This document shows, in pieces, positions 1 through 8,740 of a stretch of 64,000 nt of DNA. The stretch's first letter is position 1; the number at the start of each line of letters is the position of its first letter. Under the pieces are notes generated by a model that was given only the letters and a program-made list of their open reading frames with translations, was not told the DNA's origin and searched no databases. The position numbers were made by a program, and so were the translations under genes. The DNA comes from Romboutsia maritimum (GTDB lineage Bacteria; Bacillota; Clostridia; Peptostreptococcales; Peptostreptococcaceae), in NCBI RefSeq assembly GCF_002251085.2, contig NZ_NOJZ02000001.1, positions 186,001 to 250,000 of the forward strand, in the 5' to 3' direction.

Positions 1-555
1 TCCTGCTGCTTGTACTGCATCTGTGTGGAATAATATATTATGTTTTTTAGCTATTTCTCCTATTTCTTTTATAGGTTGTATAGTTCCTATTTCATTATTA
101 GCAAACATTATACTTATTAAAATAGTGCTATCTTTTATTGCGTTTTCTAATTGTTCTAAACTTATTTTTCCTTCACTATCAACATCTAAATAAGTAACTT
201 CAAATCCATGATGTTTTTCTAAATACTCACAAGTATGTAGTATAGCATGATGTTCTATTTTAGATGTTATTATATGATTTCCTTTTTCTTTATGAGAATA
301 CGCTACTCCCTCTAAAGACCAGTTATCACTTTCAGAACCACCAGCTGTAAAGTATATTTCACTTGGTTTTGCATTTATTAAATTTGCAACTTGTTCTCTT
401 GCTTTATCTAAAGCATTTTTAGCTTCCCTACCAAATGAGTGAAAACTTGATGCATTCCCAAAATAATCTGTTAAGTAAGGCATCATTGCATCTAATACTT
501 CTTTTTTTACAGGAGTTGTTGCAGAGTAATCCATATATATTCTTCTTTTTTCCAT
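1..555 (-). CDS. iscS: Cysteine desulfurase (NifS/IscS type), N-terminal part, cut by the window edge
   Basis: PLP enzyme that takes sulfur from cysteine for Fe-S cluster and tRNA thiolation pathways; cytoplasmic. About 185 N-terminal residues are present. The N-terminus reads MEKRRIYMDYSATTPV, the usual start of the group, and the frame ends at the edge inside the motif HTDAVQAAG, whose Asp contacts the PLP ring. The PLP-binding Lys and the sulfur-carrying Cys loop would lie outside the window. I chose the ATG at 553-555 because the AGGGAG at 565-570 sits 9 nt upstream; the in-frame ATG at 562-564 abuts that site. This ribosome binding site overlaps the end of iscR, so the two genes are translationally linked. 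Identification is secure at family level; IscS versus NifS naming is by context. Confidence 0.93.
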   Translation of the reverse strand, partial: MEKRRIYMDYSATTPVKKEVLDAMMPYLTDYFGNASSFHSFGREAKNALDKAREQVANLINAKPSEIYFTAGGSESDNWSLEGVAYSHKEKGNHIITSKIEHHAILHTCEYLEKHHGFEVTYLDVDSEGKISLEQLENAIKDSTILISIMFANNEIGTIQPIKEIGEIAKKHNILFHTDAVQAAG

Positions 556-568
556 TACATTCATCTCC

Positions 569-1021
569 CTATCCTTTTAATATTATATTAGTTATATCAT
601 TATTTACTTTTGTTTTATTGTAATCATTTATCATATCTTGAAGAGTAATAGAATTTATAACATCTTCTATACCCTTTTTCATTTTTTCCCAAACTATTTT
701 TGTTACACATACATTTGAATTTTCACAAACATCTTCATCTAATACACAATCAGACAAAGAAACTGGTCCTTCTAGCACTACAAGTATATCACCTACACTT
801 ATATCTTTTGCTTCTTTAGCTAATAGATATCCACCTTGAGCACCCCTTACACTTTTAACCAATCCTGATTTTTTTAAAGCCGAAAAAATTTGCTCTAAAT
901 ATTGATCTGATATATTTTGTTTTTTGGCTATTACTTTTAAGGGTACTGGACCTTTATTCTGATTTAGTGACAATTCAAACATAGCTTTAAGTCCATATCT
1001 ACCTTTAGTCGATAGTTTCAT
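569..1021 (-). CDS. iscR: Rrf2-family Fe-S cluster regulator IscR
   Basis: Dimeric winged-helix repressor that senses Fe-S supply and controls its own operon. The N-terminal MKLSTKGRYGLKAMFEL and the recognition region around residues 28-65 (ending VRGAQGGY) are typical of Rrf2 proteins. Three cysteines at residues 92, 99 and 105 match the cluster-binding Cys spacing of IscR, which separates it from CymR-type Rrf2 proteins that lack them. At 150 residues it has normal length. It is the first gene of an operon with the downstream cysteine desulfurase, 13 bases away. Repeated operator-like sites flank its promoter (see 1053-1143), consistent with autoregulation. Confidence 0.92.
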   Translation of the reverse strand: MKLSTKGRYGLKAMFELSLNQNKGPVPLKVIAKKQNISDQYLEQIFSALKKSGLVKSVRGAQGGYLLAKEAKDISVGDILVVLEGPVSLSDCVLDEDVCENSNVCVTKIVWEKMKKGIEDVINSITLQDMINDYNKTKVNNDITNIILKG

Positions 1022-1048
1022 TTTATCACCCTCTACATTGAAATCTAA

Positions 1049-1143
1049 TTCATACTATTTTAGTAGGAATTATCTTCAAGAATTATTGTATTATACCCTA
1101 GTAATTTTGTCAACATTAAATTCATACTATTTTTGTCAGGATT
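1049..1143. promoter_or_regulatory. Candidate IscR operators flanking the iscR promoter
   Basis: The 13-base string ttcatactatttt occurs twice, at 1049-1061 and 1121-1133, on either side of the -35/-10 pair. The first copy is part of an inverted repeat TACTA-TTT-TAGTA at 1053-1065; the second keeps one half-site. One copy lies just upstream of the -35 and the other just downstream of the start point, a layout expected for a repressor. That IscR is the ligand is an inference. Confidence 0.55.
1085..1113 (-). promoter_or_regulatory. Sigma-A-type promoter of iscR
   Basis: On the minus strand a TTGACA -35 (1108-1113) and TACAAT -10 (1085-1090) are separated by exactly 17 nt. A TATAAT at 1090-1095 is only 12 nt from the -35 and is less likely to be the -10. 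Transcription would start near 1078, giving a leader of about 57 nt. Confidence 0.7.
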
Positions 1144-1165
1144 AAATTTATTACTATTTGCACTA

Positions 1166-1213
1166 AAAAAGCTATAAAAGTTCAATTTAAATTAGAAACT
1201 TTCATAGCTTTTT
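1166..1213 (-). terminator. Intrinsic terminator after the ROK kinase gene
   Basis: Inverted repeat of about 17 bp (aaaaagctatnaaagtt arms, one mismatch or wobble) starting 5 bases past the stop codon, followed on the minus strand by a T run. It separates the ROK gene from the iscR promoter. Confidence 0.75.
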
Positions 1214-1217
1214 ATAA

Positions 1218-2150
1218 TTAAATAATTGATGCTCCTAAAATTCCAGCATCATTTTTATATTTTGCAATTACAATGTCTGCTATGTCTCTATCATTATAAA
1301 TTACCTTTTCTTTAACTCTTTGAGATAATCCATCTAGTATAATATCTTCTGAATTAGATATCCCTCCTCCTATACAAATAACTTCTGGATCTATAAAATG
1401 TATTATGTTTACAATTCCTTTAACAAGATATTCCTTAAATCTATTTATAGCCTCAACTGCAACTCTATCTTTTTCTATATATGCATCAAAAATTATTTTT
1501 GCATTAATATCTTCTTTTTTATTATGACATTTGTCTAAAATTAGGCTATCATATCCTTCATCAATTAGTTTCTGTACATATTTTATTATTGCAGTTGCTG
1601 AACAAAATGTCTCAAAACATCCATTGTTTCCACATTCACAATCAAAATAATTTGATTCTATAGTCATATGGCCTATCTCAGAATTTCTTCTATATAGACC
1701 ATCTATAACATTTCCATTTACTATAATAGAACCTCCTATGCCTGTTCCTAATGTAATCATTACTCCTAGATTATATCCTCTCATATTTCCATATTTATAC
1801 TCTCCTAGTGTCGCTAATGTTCCATCATTTTCTATAGATATACTAGTTGTTGGATATATTTGTTGTAACTTCAACTTCATTTGAGAATTTTTTAATCCTA
1901 AATTTAAGCATGTTATAGTTTCATCTTTATTTACAATCCCTGGAATTCCAATTCCTATCCTACTTATACTTTCAATTTTAATATTATTTTTTCTAAGGAT
2001 ACTATCTATTAAAGACTTAATATCTTTTACTAATCCATCTAGATTACCACTTTTAGTTGTTTGTTTACTTTTTTTATAAACAATCTTTTGAGAATCTACT
2101 AAACCACATTTTATACTAGTTCCACCTACATCAATTCCTATTGTATACAT
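1218..2150 (-). CDS. ROK-family sugar kinase (glucokinase-like)
   Basis: Cytoplasmic ATP-dependent hexose or aminosugar kinase. The N-terminus MYTIGIDVGGTSIKCG is the phosphate-binding loop of the actin-like fold. IENDGTLATLGE contains the catalytic Asp, and the ROK zinc motif CECGNNGCFE is present near residues 170-180. A second glycine-rich element, ICIGGGIS, lies near the C-terminus. At 310 residues with no N-terminal helix-turn-helix it is a kinase, not a NagC-like repressor. A strong AGGAGG precedes the ATG. It stands alone with its own terminator, so the substrate cannot be read from context; glucose is the default in this family. Confidence 0.88.
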   Translation of the reverse strand: MYTIGIDVGGTSIKCGLVDSQKIVYKKSKQTTKSGNLDGLVKDIKSLIDSILRKNNIKIESISRIGIGIPGIVNKDETITCLNLGLKNSQMKLKLQQIYPTTSISIENDGTLATLGEYKYGNMRGYNLGVMITLGTGIGGSIIVNGNVIDGLYRRNSEIGHMTIESNYFDCECGNNGCFETFCSATAIIKYVQKLIDEGYDSLILDKCHNKKEDINAKIIFDAYIEKDRVAVEAINRFKEYLVKGIVNIIHFIDPEVICIGGGISNSEDIILDGLSQRVKEKVIYNDRDIADIVIAKYKNDAGILGASII

Positions 2151-2213
2151 TTTTCCTCCTATAGCATTTAATTCTTTAGTCTTATGTTTTATAGTGAATT
2201 AATTATTAAACTT

Positions 2214-2984
2214 TTATCTATAATATATACTCCACTTTCCTATTTCTTTAAATCCTAATTTTTTGTATATTCTTCCTGCTGCTTCATTATCATAAAATAA
2301 GCATGGTATTTTATGATCTTTTATAATTTCCATACATATTTTTTTTGTACATTTAGTTGCATATCCTTTATTTCTATATTTCGGATGAGTACCTATACCT
2401 ACTAACATAGCATGCGTATTATTTTCCGATGTACTCTTTGCCATAGCCACAACTTTTCTATCTACTTCTATACAATACCCCCTCCCCGTTTTTAAACTAT
2501 TTTTAATATTTTCAACTGTAGTATTTTCAAATTCATCTATTGATTCATATAAATTAACTACTTTTCCTATATTTCCAAATTTAACTCTTTTTAATTTTAC
2601 ATTTTTTTCATTTTCTTTTAAAAATTTTTCATTTTCTAATTTACAAAATTTCACTTCTCTTATTTTCCTACATTTCAATTTACTTGCTAATTTTTCTAAA
2701 CAATCTGTCTTTCCACTTATCTCTGAGTAATCTACATCTTTTAAAAAGTAAAAAAAATCATCTTTGTCATATTTATAATCAGAATAAAATATTAAAAAGC
2801 CAAAATATTTAAGCAATATTGCATCTATACTTCCTCTTTTATTTATATCAGCCCAAATACTCAAAAAATAATTATCATATCCATATCTTTCTATATCCCC
2901 TATTATAAATAAGTTAAATTCTGGCTCCCTTTTTAAATACTCCATAACTTTAGCATGGTAAGTAGAATCAAGCTTTACAATCAT
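2214..2984 (-). CDS. GNAT-family N-acetyltransferase
   Basis: Predicted acetyl-CoA-dependent acyltransferase of unknown substrate. The C-terminal half has the GNAT acetyl-CoA loop around residues 190-210 (GIGTHPKYRNKGYA, matching R-x-x-G-x-G/A) and ends with the usual NEAAGRIYKKLGF strand-helix element. The N-terminal 110 residues resemble the substrate-side extension seen in some clostridial GNATs, but I cannot assign a function. It has a GGGGGAAG ribosome binding site. It lies between the ROK kinase (63 bases away) and rarA, from which the terminator at 3078-3115 separates it. Confidence 0.8.
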   Translation of the reverse strand: MIVKLDSTYHAKVMEYLKREPEFNLFIIGDIERYGYDNYFLSIWADINKRGSIDAILLKYFGFLIFYSDYKYDKDDFFYFLKDVDYSEISGKTDCLEKLASKLKCRKIREVKFCKLENEKFLKENEKNVKLKRVKFGNIGKVVNLYESIDEFENTTVENIKNSLKTGRGYCIEVDRKVVAMAKSTSENNTHAMLVGIGTHPKYRNKGYATKCTKKICMEIIKDHKIPCLFYDNEAAGRIYKKLGFKEIGKWSIYYR

Positions 2985-3077
2985 ACAACTTCCCCCTGAT
3001 ATGAAACTTAAAATAATATCTTTTTATAGTATATAATAAATTATACTAAATATTAAATTATATGTTATCTGAAAAAT

Positions 3078-3115
3078 AAAAATATGTAGATATTAATTTA
3101 TATCTACATATTTTT
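3078..3115 (-). terminator. Intrinsic terminator after rarA
   Basis: Perfect 15-bp inverted repeat (3078-3092 with 3101-3115), 8-base loop, T-rich tail on the minus strand, 34 bases past the rarA stop. Confidence 0.8.
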
Positions 3116-3148
3116 ATTTCCTGAAATAATCAATTTTAAATTTTATTT

Positions 3149-4414
3149 TTACTTTTTTATGCTTTTCCAGTACTGTTCAAATGCTATTTCATTTTTATTT
3201 TTACTTGGATTGTAATACTTCTTATCTTTTATAACATCTGGTAGATACTGTTGCTCTATATAGTGATTAGGATAACTATGAGGATATTTATATTCAACTC
3301 CTCTTCCTAAATTTTTAGCTCCTGCATAATGTGCATCCTTTAAATGTAGTGGAATATCTCCAACTTCAATGTTATCTAAATCTGCTAAAGCTAAATCTAT
3401 AGCACAAATCGCTGAATTAGATTTTGGACATTGAGCTAAATATATAGTAGCTTGAGCTAAAGGAATTCTAGCTTCTGGAAACCCTAATTGTAGTGCTGAT
3501 GATACGCAAGCCTCTGTTATTGTTATTGCTTGTGGAACAGCTAATCCTACATCTTCACTCGCCACACATAATAATCTTCTAGTAATTCCTTGTATATCTT
3601 GTGCTTTTACCAATCTAGCTAAGTAATGTATCGAAGCATCTATGTCTGAACCTCTTAAAGACTTATGAAATGCAGATAACGTAGAATATGAATCATCTCC
3701 TCCATTATCATAATTTAAAACTTTAACACTTGAAGATTCTATGACATTTTCTAATGTTACATTTACCATATCTTCTCCTATGTCTATTCCCATATTAAAT
3801 GCTAATTCTAATTTATTTAAAGCAGTTCTCATATCCCCATTACAAGTCTGTGCTATGTATTCTAAGGCTTTATCTTCTACATTGATAGTTTCATAAGCAT
3901 ATAATGTTTTCAACTTATCTTTAGCTCGTTTTAGCCCATTTAATATATCTTCCTTTTCTATATATTTAAATTCAAAAATAGAGCTCCTACTTAAGATAGC
4001 TTTATATATAACAAAATAAGGATTGTCTGCTGTACTTGCTATTAATGTAACAAATCCTTCTTCTATAACTTCAAGTAACGACTGTTGTTGTTTTTTATTT
4101 AGTGCTTGAATTTCATCTAACATTAAAATTAATCCATTATAAAATAAATCTCTTTTAGTGGCATCTATTACTTCCTTTATTTCCTTAACTCCACAATTAA
4201 CCGCATTTAATTTTACATACTTCTTTCCTGTAGTATTTGCTATTATATTTGCCAATGTTGTTTTTCCTGTACCTGGTGGTCCATATAAAATCATGTTAGG
4301 AATATATTGATTTTCTATAAGTTTATTAAGTACTTTGCCTTTACCTATTATATGAGATTGACCTATCATATCATCAATACTTTGTGGTCTTAATCTATCT
4401 GCTAATGGTTGCAT
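3149..4414 (-). CDS. rarA: Replication-associated recombination protein A (RarA/MgsA), AAA+ ATPase
   Basis: Clamp-loader-like tetrameric AAA+ protein acting at stalled or blocked replication forks. Residues 1-20 read MQPLADRLRPQSIDDMIGQ, the standard RarA start; Walker A GPPGTGKTT is near residue 45, Walker B LMLDEIQ near residue 98, and the C-terminal region with SRRLLCVASEDVGLA-like helices (here TRRLLCVASEDVGLA) is the tetramerization part. At 421 residues it is full length. The Walker B loop reads DEIQ where the family commonly has DEIH, a mild substitution. AGGAGG lies just before the ATG. It is monocistronic: a codY terminator upstream and its own terminator downstream. Confidence 0.94.
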   Translation of the reverse strand: MQPLADRLRPQSIDDMIGQSHIIGKGKVLNKLIENQYIPNMILYGPPGTGKTTLANIIANTTGKKYVKLNAVNCGVKEIKEVIDATKRDLFYNGLILMLDEIQALNKKQQQSLLEVIEEGFVTLIASTADNPYFVIYKAILSRSSIFEFKYIEKEDILNGLKRAKDKLKTLYAYETINVEDKALEYIAQTCNGDMRTALNKLELAFNMGIDIGEDMVNVTLENVIESSSVKVLNYDNGGDDSYSTLSAFHKSLRGSDIDASIHYLARLVKAQDIQGITRRLLCVASEDVGLAVPQAITITEACVSSALQLGFPEARIPLAQATIYLAQCPKSNSAICAIDLALADLDNIEVGDIPLHLKDAHYAGAKNLGRGVEYKYPHSYPNHYIEQQYLPDVIKDKKYYNPSKNKNEIAFEQYWKSIKK

Positions 4415-4468
4415 ATTTCCTCCTTATCTTCTATTTCTAGTCCTAATAATTTTCAATTTATTTAATAC

Positions 4469-4504
4469 AAAAAAGATATCTATGTAAATATAGATATCTT
4501 TTTT
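4469..4504 (-). terminator. Intrinsic terminator after codY
   Basis: 14-bp perfect inverted repeat AAAAAAGATATCTA (4469-4482) with its complement at 4491-4504 and an 8-base loop, 25 bases past the codY stop. Confidence 0.8.
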
Positions 4505-4529
4505 GTAAAATCTCTCACTGATTATTTAA

Positions 4530-5315
4530 TTATTGATTATTTTTTAACTTTTTAAGTTCGTTTTTAAGCTTATCATTAAGTATTTTTATATGAGTACCTT
4601 TCATTCCTAATGATCTTGACTCTATAACTCCAGCACTCTCAAATTTTCTTAATGCATTAACTATAACTGATCTAGTTATACCAACTCTATCAGCTATTTT
4701 ACTTGCAACAAGTAAACCTTCTCTTCCGTCTAACTCATCAAATATATGCTCAACAGCTTCTAATTCTGAATATGATAATGTTCCAATAGCCATTTGAACT
4801 ACAGCTTTCTTTCTCATTTCTTCTTCTAACTCATCACCTATAGATCTTAATATTTCCAATCCTACTACTGTAGAACTGTACTCAGCTATAACTAAATCAT
4901 CATCTGTGAATAGCTCATCATATCTAGAAAGTACTAATGTACCTAATCTTTGTCCACTTCCTAATATAGGAACCATTGTTGTATATTTTTGTAGTCTATC
5001 ATGTTCAAATGGGAATAATTCAAGTATTCCTTCCCCAGTTAAATTTTCTTTTGTTTCTAAAATTTTAAGAAGGTTTTCAGTGTATTCTACTGGAAACTTC
5101 TTTTGCTTAGTTACTTCATCTTCTATTACAGAACTATCTTTAACATCATTAAGATAAAGACCTAACACTTTCCCTTTAGCGCTTAGTACATATGCATTTG
5201 CACCTAATACTTCCCCTAATGCTCCGGCTAACAAATCGAAAGAAACGCTGCTACCGCCACTTGTTTGTAACGTCTTATTAATCTTTCTTGTTTTTTGTAA
5301 TACTTCGCTCGCCAC
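4530..5315 (-). CDS. codY: GTP- and branched-chain-amino-acid-sensing repressor CodY
   Basis: Global nutrient repressor: it binds GTP and Ile/Leu/Val and represses transport, biosynthesis and sporulation genes in rich medium. The 261 residues fit the family. The N-terminal GAF-like effector domain covers about residues 1-155, and the C-terminal winged helix has the characteristic DNA-contacting stretch [20 protein letters not shown] near residues 205-225. The start is a GTG at 5313-5315 with GAGGAG 10 nt upstream. Unlike Bacillus, the topA-codY interval contains no trmFO, xerC-like codV or hslUV; topA is the next gene. A brnQ gene with CodY-box-like sites lies 9 kb away. Confidence 0.97.
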   Translation of the reverse strand: MASEVLQKTRKINKTLQTSGGSSVSFDLLAGALGEVLGANAYVLSAKGKVLGLYLNDVKDSSVIEDEVTKQKKFPVEYTENLLKILETKENLTGEGILELFPFEHDRLQKYTTMVPILGSGQRLGTLVLSRYDELFTDDDLVIAEYSSTVVGLEILRSIGDELEEEMRKKAVVQMAIGTLSYSELEAVEHIFDELDGREGLLVASKIADRVGITRSVIVNALRKFESAGVIESRSLGMKGTHIKILNDKLKNELKKLKNNQ

Positions 5316-5441
5316 TTATAATCATCTCCTCAAATCAGGCCTTTTAACAAACCTTTATAATCTAAATATCTTTATTTCTAAATAAAAATTATTTTATAGT
5401 TATATATTAATTTTATTTGGTGTACTTTTCATGCACTTGAA

Positions 5442-5470
5442 ATCTTATCATAATTTAGAAGGTTTTTCAA
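5442..5470 (-). promoter_or_regulatory. Sigma-A-type promoter of codY
   Basis: TTGAAA (5465-5470) and TAAGAT (5442-5447) with a 17-nt spacer on the minus strand, directly after the topA stop. The leader to the GTG start would be about 120 nt. Confidence 0.6.
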
Positions 5471-5499
5471 TACAATTGGCGCGTTTTATTCAATTTTCG

Positions 5500-7599
5500 C
5501 TATTTTCCGTCACTAACATCAGTTTTATTTTCTTTATTTGTACCTTTATTACATTCTTTATTAGAACAAATAACCTTAGTTTCACTCTTAGTTACTTTTT
5601 CAACCATATAAGATCCACATTTATCGCAAAGCTCACCTGTAGGCTTGTTCCATGCTACAAAGTCACAGTTTGGATAATTTGAACAACCATAAAAAGCCTT
5701 TCCCCTTTTTGACTTTCTAAGTATTATATCTCCATCCTTGCACTTTGGACATTTTACTCCTACTTTATTTACAAGAGGTTTGGTAGTTTTACAATCCGGA
5801 TAATTTTTACACGCCATAAATTTACCAAATCTTCCATACTTGATAACCATATTAGAACCACAGTTCTCACATATTTCATCTGTCTCTTCATCCATATTGA
5901 TTTTTTCAATACTTTCCATAGCAACTTCAATAGCTTCTTTAAGTGGTTCGTATACTTCTGACACTACTTCTTTCCACTGAGTATTACCTTCTTCTATATC
6001 ATCTAGTTTATTTTCCATTTGAGCTGTAAAATCAACATCTATAAACTTTTGGAAATTATTTTCTAATATGTCTGTTACTATCATTCCTAACTCTGTTGGG
6101 CATAAACTAGTTCCTTGTTTTTCAACATATTCTCTATTTAATATAGTGGCTATTGTAGGTGCATACGTACTAGGTCTACCAATACCCAATTCTTCTAATG
6201 TCTTTACTAAGCTTGCTTCTGTATATCTAGCAGGCGGTTGCGTGAAATGTTGTAATGGTATTATTTCGTCTATTTTAAGTAAATCGCCTTCTTTTATGCT
6301 AGGCAATACTTTGTCTTCTCTATCTGTGAAATTATATATTTTTGTATATCCATCAAATTTTAATTTAGACCCTGTTGCCTTAAATATTACATCATTTATT
6401 TTGCATTCAACATTTAATATATCAAATACTGAGTCTTCCATTTGACTTGATACAAATCTTCTCCATATTAAATTATATAATTTAAATTGATCTCTACTCA
6501 ATGAACTCTTTATACTATCTGGCGTCCTATTTACTAAAGTTGGTCTTATAGCCTCATGTGCATCTTGAACCTTTTTAGTACTTTTATTATCTTTTTTATC
6601 TGGATTAGCCTTGTAATAATCTTCGCCTAATTCATCTAATATATAATCTTTTGCTTTATACTTAGCTTCATCAGATATTCTCTTTGAATCAGTTCTTATA
6701 TAAGATATAAGACCTACAGTTCCTTCAGAATCTATATCTATACCTTCATATAATTCTTGAGCTATCATCATAGTTTTTTTAGTGGTAAAAGATAATTTAT
6801 TAGCTGCTTCTTGTTGTAACATACTAGTAGTAAATGGTTTAGGAGCAGATTTTCTTCTTGTCTTAGATTCTATACTAGTAACATTTATATCCTGTCCTTC
6901 TATTTCTTTTAAAATTTCATTTACCATATTTTCATTATCTAGTTCTATTTTCTCATTTTTCTTTCCATAAAACTTTAAAGTTATATCTTTATTTTTTTCT
7001 GTTTTTGCATTAATATCTATTGTCCAATATTCCTTTGGATCAAATGCTTTTATTTCTTTTTCTTTGTCACATATTAATTTTGTTGTAACAGACTGTACTC
7101 TACCCGCACTAAGTCCTTTTCTAACTTTTTGCCACAATATAGGACTTATTTGATATCCTAATAGTCTATCTAAAACTCTTCTTGCTTGTTGAGCATCTAC
7201 TATACTTAAATCAATATTTCTTGGATTCTTTATTGCTTTTTTTATTGCATCTTTAGTTATTTCATTGAATTCAATCCTACATGGATCTTCTTCATTTAGC
7301 CCTAATATATATGCTAAATGCCAAGATATTGCTTCTCCTTCTCTATCAGGGTCAGTAGCCAGATAAACTTGTTTTGACTTTTTAGCTTCTTTTTTTAACT
7401 CTTTTATAACGTCGCCTTTGCCTCTAATATTTATGTACTGAGGCTCAAAATTATGTTCTATATCCACACCTAACTTACTTTTAGGTAAGTCCCTTACATG
7501 TCCTACTGATGCTTTTACTGTATAATGACTTTTCCCTAAAAATTTTTCTATGGTTTTAGCTTTTGCAGGCGATTCTACGATGACTAATGTTTTGGCCAT
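5500..7599 (-). CDS. topA: DNA topoisomerase I
   Basis: Type IA topoisomerase that relaxes negative supercoils. The TOPRIM domain starts at the N-terminus (TLVIVESPAKAKTIEKFLG, then the metal-binding TDPDREGEA). The catalytic Tyr is in GLISYIRTDS. The C-terminus carries three zinc-ribbon repeats (CENCG..C..YPDC, CPKC..C..YPNC, CDKCG..CSNKEC). I chose the ATG at 7597-7599, giving MAKTLVIVES; an upstream GTG would read through the GGGGGTG ribosome binding site. 699 residues is the usual length. It follows dprA by 30 bases and is probably in one operon with yraN, comM and dprA. Confidence 0.96.
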   Translation of the reverse strand: MAKTLVIVESPAKAKTIEKFLGKSHYTVKASVGHVRDLPKSKLGVDIEHNFEPQYINIRGKGDVIKELKKEAKKSKQVYLATDPDREGEAISWHLAYILGLNEEDPCRIEFNEITKDAIKKAIKNPRNIDLSIVDAQQARRVLDRLLGYQISPILWQKVRKGLSAGRVQSVTTKLICDKEKEIKAFDPKEYWTIDINAKTEKNKDITLKFYGKKNEKIELDNENMVNEILKEIEGQDINVTSIESKTRRKSAPKPFTTSMLQQEAANKLSFTTKKTMMIAQELYEGIDIDSEGTVGLISYIRTDSKRISDEAKYKAKDYILDELGEDYYKANPDKKDNKSTKKVQDAHEAIRPTLVNRTPDSIKSSLSRDQFKLYNLIWRRFVSSQMEDSVFDILNVECKINDVIFKATGSKLKFDGYTKIYNFTDREDKVLPSIKEGDLLKIDEIIPLQHFTQPPARYTEASLVKTLEELGIGRPSTYAPTIATILNREYVEKQGTSLCPTELGMIVTDILENNFQKFIDVDFTAQMENKLDDIEEGNTQWKEVVSEVYEPLKEAIEVAMESIEKINMDEETDEICENCGSNMVIKYGRFGKFMACKNYPDCKTTKPLVNKVGVKCPKCKDGDIILRKSKRGKAFYGCSNYPNCDFVAWNKPTGELCDKCGSYMVEKVTKSETKVICSNKECNKGTNKENKTDVSDGK

Positions 7600-7629
7600 A
7601 AAACCACACACCCCCACTATCTATCTTAT

Positions 7630-8730
7630 TCATATATTTAAACTATAAGTTTTATTATTTGTTTCTATCACTAAATCATATAACTCTAGTTCATTTAGAA
7701 TTGTATTTACATATTTTATTTCCATTCCAATATAATCACAAATTTCATCTATTTGCAAGCAACCTTTATGTTTTATTAAATTAATTATCTTAATACAATC
7801 CTCGTTTAAACTTATATTAGCATAATTTTTACCAATATTTTTATCCTTAATACTATTTATATTATATTCATCTATAATATCCTCTATATTTTCTACTAAC
7901 TTTGCTCCTTCTTTTATAATTTTATGGCATCCTTTACTCATATCTGAGTTTATATTTCCAGGTATAGCAAATACGTTTTTGCCTTGATCTAGTGCAAACT
8001 CTACAGTAATAAGAGCTCCACTTTTTTTAGCTGCTTCGACTACTATAACTCCTTCACTTATGCCACTTATTATCCTATTTCTATTTGAAAAATTCGAAGG
8101 TATAACATATGAATCAACTCCATATTCAGATATTAAGACTCCATCATTTTCTAAAATTTCATTAGATAAATATATATTTTGTTTAGGCAAAGGATTATGA
8201 ACTGATGATCCTAAGACTGCGATAGTTTTTCCAACTCCATTTAAACAACCTACATGAGAGTATGAATCTATACCTATAGCTAGTCCACTAACTATATTTA
8301 TTCCCATTTCAGATAATTGATTGCTTATTGTTTTTGCACAACTTATTCCGTATCTAGTTGGCTTTCTAGATCCTACCATAGCTAAATTAAGACCATTATT
8401 AATTATGTTGACGTTTCCTTTATAATATAAAATACTCGGTGCATCATATATATTTTTTAAATTATTTGGATATTTTTCATCATGTATACAAATATAATTA
8501 ATATTCTCTTTATGTAATTTTTCTTTTATATTGTCTAAATACGAATGACTTTTATATTTTACTATATTTTGTTTGATATTTAAATTTATATTTTTTAAAT
8601 GATATATTTCTTTATCCGAAAAGTCAAATAATTTTTTTATATTTCCTACTTCATTTTCTATTTTTTGTATAGTTTTATTACTTATTCCTCTTATTGATTT
8701 TAACCATAAATATACATCTTTTAATTCCAT
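7630..8730 (-). CDS. dprA: DNA processing protein DprA/Smf
   Basis: Binds incoming single-stranded DNA and loads RecA during natural transformation; also conserved in many species not known to be competent. An N-terminal helix-hairpin-helix region (IRGISNKTIQKI) is followed by the Rossmann-like core with MVGSRKPTRYG, SGLAIGIDSYSH and AIPGNINSDMSKGC, and a C-terminal winged helix after residue 290. 366 residues is normal. It is 10 bases downstream of comM, with AGAGGTAG as ribosome binding site, in the yraN-comM-dprA-topA operon. Confidence 0.94.
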   Translation of the reverse strand: MELKDVYLWLKSIRGISNKTIQKIENEVGNIKKLFDFSDKEIYHLKNINLNIKQNIVKYKSHSYLDNIKEKLHKENINYICIHDEKYPNNLKNIYDAPSILYYKGNVNIINNGLNLAMVGSRKPTRYGISCAKTISNQLSEMGINIVSGLAIGIDSYSHVGCLNGVGKTIAVLGSSVHNPLPKQNIYLSNEILENDGVLISEYGVDSYVIPSNFSNRNRIISGISEGVIVVEAAKKSGALITVEFALDQGKNVFAIPGNINSDMSKGCHKIIKEGAKLVENIEDIIDEYNINSIKDKNIGKNYANISLNEDCIKIINLIKHKGCLQIDEICDYIGMEIKYVNTILNELELYDLVIETNNKTYSLNI

Positions 8731-8740
8731 AAACTACCTC

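Noticed and set aside
1090-1113. TTGACA with the TATAAT at 1090-1095 as the iscR promoter
   Set aside because: The spacer is only 12 nt. The overlapping TACAAT gives the proper 17-nt spacer.
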